Below are positions 27,563 to 36,654 of a stretch of DNA of 64,000 nucleotides, in pieces. The translations under genes were made by a program, and so were the position numbers. Position 1 is the first letter of the stretch; every line of letters begins with the position of its first letter. Under the pieces are notes generated by a model. The model worked only from the letters and a program-made list of their open reading frames with translations, had not been told where the DNA came from and did not search any database. The stretch is from Bacillota bacterium. Its GTDB lineage: Bacteria; Bacillota; Clostridia; Lachnospirales; Lachnospiraceae. The DNA lies in NCBI GenBank assembly GCA_023415475.1, contig JAEZKL010000059.1, positions 1-64,000 on the forward strand, read 5' to 3'.

Positions 27563-28661
27563 AGTATGGCTAATTGATGATGAACAGCCCTGTCTGGATG
27601 AACTGGCCTGGCTACTGAAGCAATATTCGGATGTAGAGCTTGTAGGCATGGACACCAACCCGGTAAAAGCACTGGATCATATCACCGAATGCTCCGTAGA
27701 TGTAATATTTTTGGATATTGATATGCCAAAGCTGAATGGGCTGGAACTGGCACTGAGCCTGCAAGAGAAGTGTACTAAGATAAGTATTATCTTTGTCACT
27801 GCCCATGCCCAATATGCGCTGGAGGCCTTTAAGGCACATCCGCTGGATTTTCTGCTGAAGCCGATAAGGCAGGACAAGCTGGATGACTGTATTGCATACC
27901 TGCGTAAGCACGATGCTTTACTGCATCCAAAAGCAGAGCGAAAGCCCACTCTCACCCTCCGTTGTTTTGGAACCTTTGAGCTTGTCTGGCAGGATGAAAT
28001 CAAATGGGGTACACGTCGGGTAAGAGAACTGCTGCTTTATTTATTGGACAGGAATGGTTTTCCGGTTACCAAAGCAGAACTGTTGGACGCGTTATTTGAT
28101 GGACAGGAGGACAAGAATACAGTCCATAACCTGTATATGACAATTTACCGATTAAAAAATTTACTGGATACCCTTGATCCGGAACGGAAACGAATCCGAT
28201 TGACCGAGGACTATGCTCTCCTCCTTGAACCAGGCTTGTGCGATTTTACCGATTTTATGCGCTTTGCAAGGGAGAACACCGTCATCACCGGGGAGAATGC
28301 GGAGGAAGCAGAATACGTACTAGGCCTTTGCCGTGGACCGTATCTTGAAAAAGAGAGCTTTGAATGGGCGAGAGAGAATGCATATGAAATCGAGATTGAA
28401 TATGAGCGTATTACGTTAGGGCTTGGCAGATATCTGATCTCAGCAGGGCAACTTTTGGAAGCAGAACATATTCTGACTGTATTACTAAAGCGTAATGCAC
28501 TTTGCGAAGAAGCACATACCCTTTTACTCGATCTGACTCTGCTGGCCGGAAGCCGGGAGGCTTATGTGCAGCGTTATGAGCAATATGCACACATCATGAA
28601 AAAAGAGTTGCGGATGAAACCCGAAGCATTTTATCAAAAGCAATATGAAGGGAAACGTTGA
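27555..28661 (+). CDS. response regulator with receiver and BTAD (SARP-like) output domains
   Basis: A 368-residue partner of the upstream kinase. The receiver (~1-118) has KVWLIDDEQPCLDELAWLL, phospho-Asp in VIFLDIDMPKLNGLEL, and the FVTAHAQYA and LLKPIRQDKL motifs. A winged-helix DNA-binding segment (~135-225) is followed by a helical BTAD domain (CRGPYLEKESFEWARENAYE). No ATG, GTG or TTG lies close to the receiver start. AAGGAGG at 27542-27548 is six bases before an ATT (27555) in the sequence ATT-ATT-AAA, so an ATT start overlapping the kinase stop is proposed. A TTG at 27528 is the alternative. Confidence 0.85.
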   Translation: MIKVWLIDDEQPCLDELAWLLKQYSDVELVGMDTNPVKALDHITECSVDVIFLDIDMPKLNGLELALSLQEKCTKISIIFVTAHAQYALEAFKAHPLDFLLKPIRQDKLDDCIAYLRKHDALLHPKAERKPTLTLRCFGTFELVWQDEIKWGTRRVRELLLYLLDRNGFPVTKAELLDALFDGQEDKNTVHNLYMTIYRLKNLLDTLDPERKRIRLTEDYALLLEPGLCDFTDFMRFARENTVITGENAEEAEYVLGLCRGPYLEKESFEWARENAYEIEIEYERITLGLGRYLISAGQLLEAEHILTVLLKRNALCEEAHTLLLDLTLLAGSREAYVQRYEQYAHIMKKELRMKPEAFYQKQYEGKR

Positions 28662-28732
28662 GAGAATTTCATTCCTTCAAATGCGCAAAAGGTGCGCGGT
28701 AATGTGATTAAAACTAAAATTTAACGTTTATT

Positions 28733-28777
28733 AAGCTGTTCTGAAGGAGTGGAATATCCTGTCAAAGCAGCTTTTTT
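28733..28777 (+). terminator. terminator after receiver-BTAD regulator gene
   Basis: AAGCTG pairs with CAGCTT at the base, with an inner AGGA/TCCT stem, followed by TTTTTT. It sits about 75 bp after the regulator stop codon. Confidence 0.65.
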
Positions 28778-28832
28778 CTGTTACGATGAATACGTTACCG
28801 TTTGTGAGATTTTGTGACAACCCTGAGTTATT

Positions 28833-29222
28833 ATGGTTAATGATGGGAAGGGTGGTGGTTATTTGCGTGTATTGGTGGTGGATGATGAAGAGCCTTGCCT
28901 TGAAGAGCTTATTTATCTGCTTTCAAGGGAGCAAAATGTAGAAATTGTGGGTGCGTTTACAAACCCACTGGAGGCGCTGACGGCATCGGCAGCTTTAAAG
29001 CCTGATACAGCCTTTCTTGACCTTTCCATGCCACACTTAAACGGCGCGGAGCTGGCAAGGAAGTTGCAAGCATACTTCCCTGGCATAAGAGTTATTTTTG
29101 TAACCTCCTACGCAAAGGAGCTGGAAAATGTAAAAGATATTCCATCGAATGGCAGCATATTAAAACCAGTTAGTAAGACTAAAATTCAAAACCTGTTGAA
29201 GTGCCTTTCTAAAGTTAAGTAG
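28833..29222 (+). CDS. stand-alone receiver domain protein
   Basis: A 129-residue receiver with no output domain: RVLVVDDEEPCLEELIYLLS, phospho-Asp in TAFLDLSMPHLNGAELARKL, FVTSYAKE and ILKPVSKTKI. It is clearly a paralogue of the receiver of the upstream regulator (shared DDE-PCL-EL and T/TNP-AL and MP-LNG-ELA positions). The ATG at 28833 lacks a ribosome-binding site; a TTG at 28863, preceded by GGTGGTGG, would start directly at the receiver and may be the real start. It ends soon after helix 5, so it is either a single-domain regulator or what is left of a second receiver-BTAD gene. Confidence 0.72.
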   Translation: MVNDGKGGGYLRVLVVDDEEPCLEELIYLLSREQNVEIVGAFTNPLEALTASAALKPDTAFLDLSMPHLNGAELARKLQAYFPGIRVIFVTSYAKELENVKDIPSNGSILKPVSKTKIQNLLKCLSKVK

Positions 29223-29339
29223 GAAAGGAGTTGGACAAGAATGTATCAGTAATAAAGGAGCCGGTTACCTCCGATAAAAATTGATCTATTTATTATATTA
29301 AAATCAATAATCTTTATATAAGAAATGAGGAGATAGAGT

Positions 29340-32300
29340 ATGAAACCAAAAAAGCTAAGATTCGTTTTACGAAAGTTACCCCTTGTATTACTAATAATTA
29401 TTGCCTTTACTGTAAACATAACCGACTTCACTACCACTTCGGTGAAGGCACAAGAGGTGAATACTGTTACAAGCTTTTCTACGGATGATCCTATCGTGGA
29501 AGCATCGATAGAGAACAGTCTTCCCTCTAATCCCACACAATCAAAACAGGTTGAGCTTCTTGGACTCTCTACGGAGCAGCCCTCCCGTATTGCTCCCAAT
29601 GGGGAAGAAGTAGATAAGAACAAGAATCCACTTGGACCGGATACTGTTGTTATTAACCGTACCTATCAGCTTGCCTATACATATGAAGCAAACAACAAAG
29701 ACCAGCTTGGTGTCTATAACAATCCGATCGGAGCAGATAGAATTTCAATTAATAGGAATCTTATTTCATCAAATATCTCGGCTAATTCCGGTAAATTAGA
29801 TGCTCTACATAAGGATATAGTAGCCGTAGATACGGATGGAAATGGTACGCAGGAGGTAGCAAACATTGCTTACGAATATATTCCCAGCTCCAAGGTATAT
29901 TCACTAGAGCTTTACATTAGTGACTATAATAAGCTAACCGACAATGGCGCGCCAACTACCTCAGAGTTTTATAGTATACGCCTTTTCAAAGACTACCCAA
30001 ATAATGATTTGACCTTTAAAAATGATGCCATCAAAAGCGCTGCCGGTGATTTTGATCAGGATGGAATCGATGAAATTGCCATTGCCACCGGGGCTGATGT
30101 CTTTTTATGCAAAGCGACCATGTCGAATTGTAAAGTAATATCCTCTACGAAATATTCCTCCTCCGTAGGAGACATAAAAGCCCTTGATACCGATCAGGAT
30201 GGCTTTCCTGAGCTATTGATTACGAAGGATTCCTCCGATCATCAGGCAGCCACTCTAATGATTTATAATGGAACCGATCTTTCCTCTCCTGATTATAGTA
30301 TAGCACTTGCTCTCGGCGATTCTGCATTTACAACAGCAACCGTTGATGTAGGAGATCTCCTCGGCGATGGTGATAATACCCTCGTAATCGGTGGAAAGAC
30401 AACGTTAAAAAAGGGTAAGTCTACTACAATCCTTGGGCTTATCACTTACATCAAATATTATCCTGAGACAAAAACCTACGACGAAGCCTTAACAAAGATT
30501 TATAGCATGCTTTCTGATTCAAAAACCAGCTTTAAAGCGGTCCGCAGTAATTTTGACGTTAAATGTATATCCTTGGCCACACCGGTTCCGGGAACACCGG
30601 AATCCGTCATCTTAGGTGGATATATATTTAATTATGATCAAGTGAATGATACTTTTAAACGCCAGACCATCAATTCCTACTCTAATAATAGCACTAAGGA
30701 TTATGCTTTAGGTGTAAGTGGACCTATGCCGGGAAACAGTTCCAAAAAAGCAGAGGATAATATAACCAATGTGAATTATGATGCGGATGAGACCTATATT
30801 TTGGATACCCTGGTAGGTAACTTTGATGGTAATGGCTCCGGTAAGGAGCAGATTATCCTGCTTCATTACAACGACTGGTATGATAAGAAATTAGTCTATA
30901 TCACCCAGTGTTATATGAAGGAAGATGGAACCATAACTTCGAATTTAAATGAAATCTCCCAGATCACCAAGAAAAACCCGTATACCTACCCTTCTATCGG
31001 TGCGGTGGACGTTTATAACCATGGAACAAGGTTAAAATATTTGCCAGACAGAAGCTCCTTTGTGTATTCCAATCCAGTGGTAACTGCTGTCTTAGGTGCT
31101 TCTCCCTACTACAAAGAGCTAGAAGACATTACTGCTGCTCTGGGAAATGTTGATACCACCTATGGAACCGGCTCCGAATCCGAAACCTCCACTACCAATG
31201 GGGTTTCGGTCAGTGCGGGTGTATCCTTTGGCTATGAGAATAGTGTTAGCGTCTTTGGTATCGAACTTTTCAGTTATTCCTTTGAAACCTCGGTTACCCG
31301 CTCCCTTTCTTCAGACTGGAGTACGGCTTCCTCTGTCAGTAAAGAGATTGCATATACCAATTATTATACAGATGATGCCGTTATCCTTACGGTAGTGCCC
31401 TATGATATATACGTTTACGAGGCAAGAGTCTGGAATAGTATGACGGGGAAATATGAAACCGGTGAAATTGTGATGCAGATACCCTATACACCTATGACTA
31501 CAATGATGACAGTTGATCATTATAATAAGGCTGCTGAAGCTATTCCAAATGCTCCAATCATCACTCCTGATGTGTTAGATCATACGGTGGGTGATCCTCG
31601 CTCCTACCCCAGAAGCTCCAGAGGACTTTCTAATGTATCCAATCGAGATGTATTATTAGCCGGTTCCAATGATGATAATTCCTTTATCGGATGCGGAATC
31701 GGTAACAGCTCCGTGGAACAATCCATCACCAGTACCAGTACCACCGGTAAATCCTTTGACTATGAAGAAACCATTGATGTTTCCTTTAGTGTCAGCATCG
31801 GTGGTGTTAAAAGCGGGGTAAATGCAGGTGCAGGGCATTCCCATAGTCTGAGTATAACCAGTTCAAAATACACCACCCGTTCCGGTAGTGCAGCCAGTGT
31901 GCCGTCATCCTATAGTCAATATCAGTTTAACTGGGCATTGGTTGCATATAATTATAATTTGAAAGCCGGAGACTCTCATCAAAAATGTACTGTTATAAGC
32001 TATATCTGTAAGCCCATCGGGAACGATTATCCTCCAAAGGTTCCTAATAATCTAAAGATGAGTTCTCAGAACTTAACCTCTACCCAGCTTCGCTGGGATC
32101 CGGCAGAAGGAGCCGCCGGATATAGTATATTGCGTTCTACCACCAAGGACGGACCTTATTCGGTAATTTCAAGTGTCAATGGCAAAAATACAAATATTTT
32201 TAACGATATAACAATTGAAAGAAAGCAGGATTACTATTATCAGATAAAAGCCTTTAACAGTAAGCTTGCCATGCCAACAGAAGCGTTAGCAGTATCTTCC

Positions 32301-32927
32301 TTGTATGTTACTGATATGAGAATTAAGACACAGCCAAGGCTTTCCTATCCGGAATACGACTCGCTAGATCTCTCTGCACTTGTCATAGCCTTAGTCCTGA
32401 ACAATAATACTACGGTCAATGTACGCTATCCGGATTTTGAACAATATAATATCTCTACCAGTCTGGCTCACGGAATTGAGTTAGATGCCACGAATACCGG
32501 TATTCCGATTACGGTGAAATATGAACCAAATTATATATCAGCTAATACTGACAGCCTCAGCATAAAGGCATATAATCCTTATCCGATTGGACTTACCGTT
32601 CACTTTACCATAGGTACAACTGTAGACGCGATTGCACTTGTCCCCGGTAAGGAGCTGGAAGCCTCCATTACCATGGAAAATACCACGTCCTCCGATTTAC
32701 CTGTTGTGGTTACCCTGGCTCTTTATGACAATATGGGTACCATGGTTCAATACGCAGTAACAGCAAAGACAGTAGCTGCAAATAAAACTACCAATTGCAA
32801 TAATACTGTTACTCTGCCCTCCAATGTTAACGGATATACAGCTAAGGTCTTTGTCTGGGATGGAACAAGTTTATCAAGTAGTAGCTTAACTCCTCTTGCT
32901 GAAGTAATCCAAATACCTGCTAATTAA
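29340..32927 (+). CDS. large secreted protein: FG-GAP-like repeats, Ser/Thr-rich beta region, FN3
   Basis: An 1195-residue exported protein. GAGGAG precedes the ATG, and a signal peptide covers about residues 1-38 (cleavage near VKAQE). Residues ~140-500 carry FG-GAP/VCBS-like calcium-binding motifs (DTDGNGTQEVANIAYEY, GDFDQDGIDEIAIATG, DTDQDGFPELLITK, GNFDGNGSGKEQI). Residues ~600-893 are rich in alternating Ser/Thr and aromatic strands (VSVSAGVSFGYENSVSVF, VSFSVSIGGVKSG), which recalls aerolysin-type pore-forming toxins, though this is inference. An FN3 module (~895-985) and a C-terminal beta region follow. No LPXTG or SLH motif is seen. The two-component system upstream and the cadherin-like protein downstream suggest a regulated surface system. 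Confidence 0.75.
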   Translation: MKPKKLRFVLRKLPLVLLIIIAFTVNITDFTTTSVKAQEVNTVTSFSTDDPIVEASIENSLPSNPTQSKQVELLGLSTEQPSRIAPNGEEVDKNKNPLGPDTVVINRTYQLAYTYEANNKDQLGVYNNPIGADRISINRNLISSNISANSGKLDALHKDIVAVDTDGNGTQEVANIAYEYIPSSKVYSLELYISDYNKLTDNGAPTTSEFYSIRLFKDYPNNDLTFKNDAIKSAAGDFDQDGIDEIAIATGADVFLCKATMSNCKVISSTKYSSSVGDIKALDTDQDGFPELLITKDSSDHQAATLMIYNGTDLSSPDYSIALALGDSAFTTATVDVGDLLGDGDNTLVIGGKTTLKKGKSTTILGLITYIKYYPETKTYDEALTKIYSMLSDSKTSFKAVRSNFDVKCISLATPVPGTPESVILGGYIFNYDQVNDTFKRQTINSYSNNSTKDYALGVSGPMPGNSSKKAEDNITNVNYDADETYILDTLVGNFDGNGSGKEQIILLHYNDWYDKKLVYITQCYMKEDGTITSNLNEISQITKKNPYTYPSIGAVDVYNHGTRLKYLPDRSSFVYSNPVVTAVLGASPYYKELEDITAALGNVDTTYGTGSESETSTTNGVSVSAGVSFGYENSVSVFGIELFSYSFETSVTRSLSSDWSTASSVSKEIAYTNYYTDDAVILTVVPYDIYVYEARVWNSMTGKYETGEIVMQIPYTPMTTMMTVDHYNKAAEAIPNAPIITPDVLDHTVGDPRSYPRSSRGLSNVSNRDVLLAGSNDDNSFIGCGIGNSSVEQSITSTSTTGKSFDYEETIDVSFSVSIGGVKSGVNAGAGHSHSLSITSSKYTTRSGSAASVPSSYSQYQFNWALVAYNYNLKAGDSHQKCTVISYICKPIGNDYPPKVPNNLKMSSQNLTSTQLRWDPAEGAAGYSILRSTTKDGPYSVISSVNGKNTNIFNDITIERKQDYYYQIKAFNSKLAMPTEALAVSSLYVTDMRIKTQPRLSYPEYDSLDLSALVIALVLNNNTTVNVRYPDFEQYNISTSLAHGIELDATNTGIPITVKYEPNYISANTDSLSIKAYNPYPIGLTVHFTIGTTVDAIALVPGKELEASITMENTTSSDLPVVVTLALYDNMGTMVQYAVTAKTVAANKTTNCNNTVTLPSNVNGYTAKVFVWDGTSLSSSSLTPLAEVIQIPAN

Positions 32928-32963
32928 GCTGTAGGGAAAACAATTACAAGATACATTTGGAGT

Positions 32964-33005
32964 AACTGTTCCGTGTTTTCACAGTTCAGGGCATCTTACG
33001 ATGCC
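32964..33005. repeat. two short hairpins between secreted protein genes
   Basis: AACTGT (32964) pairs with ACAGTT (32981), and GGCATC (32990) with GATGCC (33000) around a 4-base loop. No T-run follows, so these may be leader or processing structures rather than a terminator. Confidence 0.4.
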
Positions 33006-33102
33006 ATCCATTTTGGCGCTGAAACACTCGAATCCACAACGTGATTCTCGAGATTCTGGATAGTTACAAATAAGATATTGCAAGTAAGGAGGTTTGCAAC
33101 GC

Positions 33103-35490
33103 TTGAAAAAACTTTTGGTTTATTTATTTTTTCCGATACTGCTACTACTGATACCCGCTTCTCCTGCATTGGCTAACTCCAACACCAAGGTAAACGCCAA
33201 TATTAACGATAGCAAGCAAGTAACCATCAACGGAACCATAGATAGTGGAAGTGGTCAGACAGTGCATATCCGGGTCGAGGATCCAACCGGTGCTATTGAT
33301 TATGCAGGTACTACGATCAGCAAAAAAGATGGTTCCTTTACTCTGACCTACACCATGACCAATACCGCTTTCGGAAGCTATAAAGTGACTGTAAATACCT
33401 ATGGAGAAGCAGTGCCCGGTATAACCGAATTTTCCTATGGGATCAATAATGAGCTGGCTTCCCTGTTGATCAGCAGCGGTTCCTTTGATAATGCATTTTC
33501 AACTGATATTACCGAATATCGGGTTACGGTAGCTCACAATCTATCCCGCATTCAACTGACCCCGACTGCCAGCGAAAGCTCCTCCCTGATTGATGTAGAC
33601 GGTACTGCTGTTGCCAGTGGAAAATCCACAGTTTCCCTTCCACTTAATGATGAGGAAACAATAATAAAGATTAATGTTACCTCACTCTCAGGACAGGTGA
33701 AGACCTATACCTTAACCATAATCAAAAGCAACTCAGATATTCCTACCCTGACGACCTTTGCTTCCATTGATGCCAATAAAAAGGTTATAATAAAAGGGAA
33801 TATTAGCACCGGCTACGGACAAACAATTGCAGCCAGAGTAATGTCTCCGACGGGTAAAGTGGTGTATGCCGGTTCAACGATAAGCTTGGCAGGTGGTGAT
33901 TACGAATTATCCTATCTCCTTGCCGGTAAGAGCACCGGTAAATATGATGTAATGGTTGGTGCTGTAGGAGTAAAGGAAGCAGTATCCACTTCTTTCTATT
34001 ATATAACAGATGTCACATTGGAAGACCTTACCATCAGCGATATAACATTATCACCTGCCTTCAAATCCAAGGTAACAGAATATACCTCGGCTGCTGATGG
34101 CAGCTTTGACAGCATTACAGTAACTCCGATAGCCTGCGAAGGTGCAGATAAGATCCTTGTGAACAAGCAGCTTGTGCTAAGTGGTGAAGTCTCGAAACCG
34201 ATCCGGCTCCTTGAGGGAAGTAATCCCCTGACAATTACCGTATATGCACAGGACGAAGCAATTAGCAAAACCTATCATATAACCATTATCAAAGCAAACA
34301 AGATTCCTGATATCGCTTTGAAAGCTGAAATCAATCATAAAAAGCTTGTCAGTATAAGCGGTAGTACAGGAATAAGAGCAAGACGGGCCATCTCTGTTTT
34401 AATAACGGATCCAAACGGTAATACGGAATATACCAATCATATTAAAAGCTCTGCTGACGGTAGCTTTCAGCTTGCTTACACTATGAAAAATAAAGTAAAA
34501 GGAGAGTATAGGGTATCCGTCGGAGCAGTAGGCCTTAAGACCCCGACAGTTGCTTATTTCACTTATAATCCCATTACTGATTTGTCCGATTTATCCTTGG
34601 ATAAGGCATCTCTATCTCCGGTATTTGCTAAGGATCTATTGTATTACAGTTCCTATGTAGATTACTCAGTAGATTCCGTCCGTATTACTGCAACAACAGT
34701 TAGTCCGGAGGCAGAGATAACAGTCAATGACTCTATCGTGAACAGCGGACAGGTATCCACAGACCTCCTATTATGGGAAGGTGTTAATATCATCCCTATT
34801 GTTGTTACCAGTTTTGATGAATCTAAAGCATATTATATTACGATTACAAGAGGAAGCAGACCACAGCCCTCCAATTCAGACTTGCTCAGCCCAGGCCTAA
34901 GTAGTTTAAGCTTAAGCAGCGGCACCTTAAGCCCGGTATTTTCCCCAAATACTTCTGAATATACTGCAACTGTGGAAAACGAAGTTGATTCTATTACCGT
35001 AATGCCTATTGCAGCGGATCATAATGCAACAATTAAGGTGAATGGTACCCCTGTAACCAGCGGTTCTGTCTCCGACAGCATCGGCCTGAACATCGGTCCC
35101 AATACGGTAAACATTACGGTTATTGCAGAGAGTGGGTTAAGCAAGACCTACACCATAACCGTAGCAAGGAAAGCAGCAGATACATCTCCGGAGTTATCCT
35201 CCGACGCCTCCTTATTAAGTCTTGAATGCGACGGAATGCTCAGCCCTGCTTTTGACCCGGCTATAACCACATACACTTCATCTGTTTCCGCAACAGAACT
35301 TACCGAAATATATGTTGCTCCCTTCACCAATGACAGCAATGCCACTGTCTTGGTTAATGGGACTCTCTGTAATAGGGGCGATAGTGTCGCCATAAGCATT
35401 AGTGGCCCATCCATCCTCTCTATTAATGTTCATGTAACTGCACAAGACGGCACGACGAAGGATTACAATATAACCGTAACGGTTAACTAA
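33103..35490 (+). CDS. secreted cadherin-like / Ig-like repeat protein
   Basis: A 795-residue exported protein starting on TTG at 33103 (MKKLLVYLFFPILLLL), ten bases after AAGGAGG; a TTG at 33094 is too close to that site. The signal peptide ends near residue 25 (SPALANS). Two module types alternate: an Ig-like unit (KQVTINGTIDSGSGQTVHIR; KKVIIKGNISTGYGQTIAAR; third copy near residue 400) and a cadherin-like beta-sandwich (LTISDITLSPAFKSKVTEYT; LSSGTLSPVFSPNTSEYTAT). The order is A-B-A-B-A-B-B-B. Cadherin-like repeats of this type occur in surface and extracellular scaffold proteins. No anchor motif is visible. It probably acts with the preceding secreted protein. Confidence 0.8.
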   Translation: MKKLLVYLFFPILLLLIPASPALANSNTKVNANINDSKQVTINGTIDSGSGQTVHIRVEDPTGAIDYAGTTISKKDGSFTLTYTMTNTAFGSYKVTVNTYGEAVPGITEFSYGINNELASLLISSGSFDNAFSTDITEYRVTVAHNLSRIQLTPTASESSSLIDVDGTAVASGKSTVSLPLNDEETIIKINVTSLSGQVKTYTLTIIKSNSDIPTLTTFASIDANKKVIIKGNISTGYGQTIAARVMSPTGKVVYAGSTISLAGGDYELSYLLAGKSTGKYDVMVGAVGVKEAVSTSFYYITDVTLEDLTISDITLSPAFKSKVTEYTSAADGSFDSITVTPIACEGADKILVNKQLVLSGEVSKPIRLLEGSNPLTITVYAQDEAISKTYHITIIKANKIPDIALKAEINHKKLVSISGSTGIRARRAISVLITDPNGNTEYTNHIKSSADGSFQLAYTMKNKVKGEYRVSVGAVGLKTPTVAYFTYNPITDLSDLSLDKASLSPVFAKDLLYYSSYVDYSVDSVRITATTVSPEAEITVNDSIVNSGQVSTDLLLWEGVNIIPIVVTSFDESKAYYITITRGSRPQPSNSDLLSPGLSSLSLSSGTLSPVFSPNTSEYTATVENEVDSITVMPIAADHNATIKVNGTPVTSGSVSDSIGLNIGPNTVNITVIAESGLSKTYTITVARKAADTSPELSSDASLLSLECDGMLSPAFDPAITTYTSSVSATELTEIYVAPFTNDSNATVLVNGTLCNRGDSVAISISGPSILSINVHVTAQDGTTKDYNITVTVN

Positions 35491-35502
35491 TAAAATGTAT
35501 CT

Positions 35503-35537
35503 AGAGGGGTTGTTTCAAAACAACCCCTCTATTTTTT
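35503..35537 (+). terminator. rho-independent terminator
   Basis: Perfect 12-bp stem AGAGGGGTTGTT / AACAACCCCTCT with a TCAA loop, followed by ATTTTTT. It lies 13 bases after the cadherin-like gene and faces the convergent MacB-like gene. Confidence 0.95.
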
Positions 35538-35556
35538 ACCGGTATAGTCAAAATAC

Positions 35557-36639
35557 TCATAGTTTGTTCCCTGTACCTGACCCCTTAGTACCCACCCCTT
35601 GCGATAATACAGCAAGAATTACTCCGCTTAGTACGAATACCGTTCTTTTCATTAGCATGATATCCTTATAAAATAGTATACTACCCTCTCTAACACCTAA
35701 GGAGGATATTAGCAGCTTCCACTGATTGCCCCAAAAGTCAAAATCGGACCAGCGTGTGGGAAGCATGGAGCTTGAATAATAAAAATGTACATTCGTTACT
35801 CTGATTAGGATGGCACTTAATATGATAATACCTAACGACCCACTCACGAATAAAACCCGGGAGGCTTTCCATTTATTGACCCTACGAGCAAAATATATGA
35901 TTAATAACATAGCACTAAACCATAAGGGAATGTGGATGAGAAGGTATGAAATCTTCTGATACATATAGCCATCTATATATACTGTAGGAGTGCCAAGACC
36001 ATAGGCTTGAATGAAGTTCTCAGCTAAACGTTTTGCGTTTTCGGTATCCGAAAAAACAAGCTCCATACAAGAGTATTTTATACCCTCTTTCTTCGAAACC
36101 ACCTGCTTCTCTTCCTGAATTATCATTGTATTGCTGCCTATCCCTTGCATTATTCCATTTATCGTATATTCTTTATTATTTAGGCTTATTGTAAGTCCTA
36201 CTGCATTTTCTGAATTAAATAACTGATAGGCCGTATTCCGATCAATAACGCAGCCCATATCATCCCCATTGGACAGAAACCCGCCATATAGCATAGAATC
36301 GGGATATACCTTTGTCATATCTCCAGTCACTGTGATTAATCCAACACTTACCGATGTATTTCTTGCTTCATTGGTAAGCATAATATCCTCATCTCTTTGC
36401 CATAGAGTTACCTCCGGTATATTATTATCTTCCTTTGAAATCATACCCCGGATAATATCTTCTATTTCCTGTCTAGATAATATAGGCTCTTTATATCTTA
36501 AACTGACAGCTCCATGATAATCCGATATGTAGGCTTGATTAATGATAGCTGCAATCCAAAAGATTATACCGAATGTCAGAATAATAAGCTTCCATATTAA
36601 CTTCTTGTTATTCCTATTAAGTACAATCTTATGCTTCAT
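35557..36639 (-). CDS. MacB-like periplasmic-core-domain membrane protein
   Basis: A 360-residue membrane protein. One helix near residues 15-35 is followed by a ~200-residue extracytoplasmic domain resembling the MacB periplasmic core (DMGCVIDRNTAYQLFNSENA, GLTISLNNKEYTINGIM) and three helices near 235-255, 262-282 and 333-352. This is the layout of FtsX/MacB-type ABC permeases, but the helix pattern is incomplete and no ATPase gene is adjacent. It follows the HlyD-like gene by 15 bp, so the two products probably form a complex. It is the last gene of the unusual transport cluster. The C-terminus has a Gly/Lys-rich tail. Confidence 0.68.
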   Translation of the reverse strand: MKHKIVLNRNNKKLIWKLIILTFGIIFWIAAIINQAYISDYHGAVSLRYKEPILSRQEIEDIIRGMISKEDNNIPEVTLWQRDEDIMLTNEARNTSVSVGLITVTGDMTKVYPDSMLYGGFLSNGDDMGCVIDRNTAYQLFNSENAVGLTISLNNKEYTINGIMQGIGSNTMIIQEEKQVVSKKEGIKYSCMELVFSDTENAKRLAENFIQAYGLGTPTVYIDGYMYQKISYLLIHIPLWFSAMLLIIYFARRVNKWKASRVLFVSGSLGIIILSAILIRVTNVHFYYSSSMLPTRWSDFDFWGNQWKLLISSLGVREGSILFYKDIMLMKRTVFVLSGVILAVLSQGVGTKGSGTGNKL

Positions 36640-36654
36640 TGTATGCTCCCCTGT

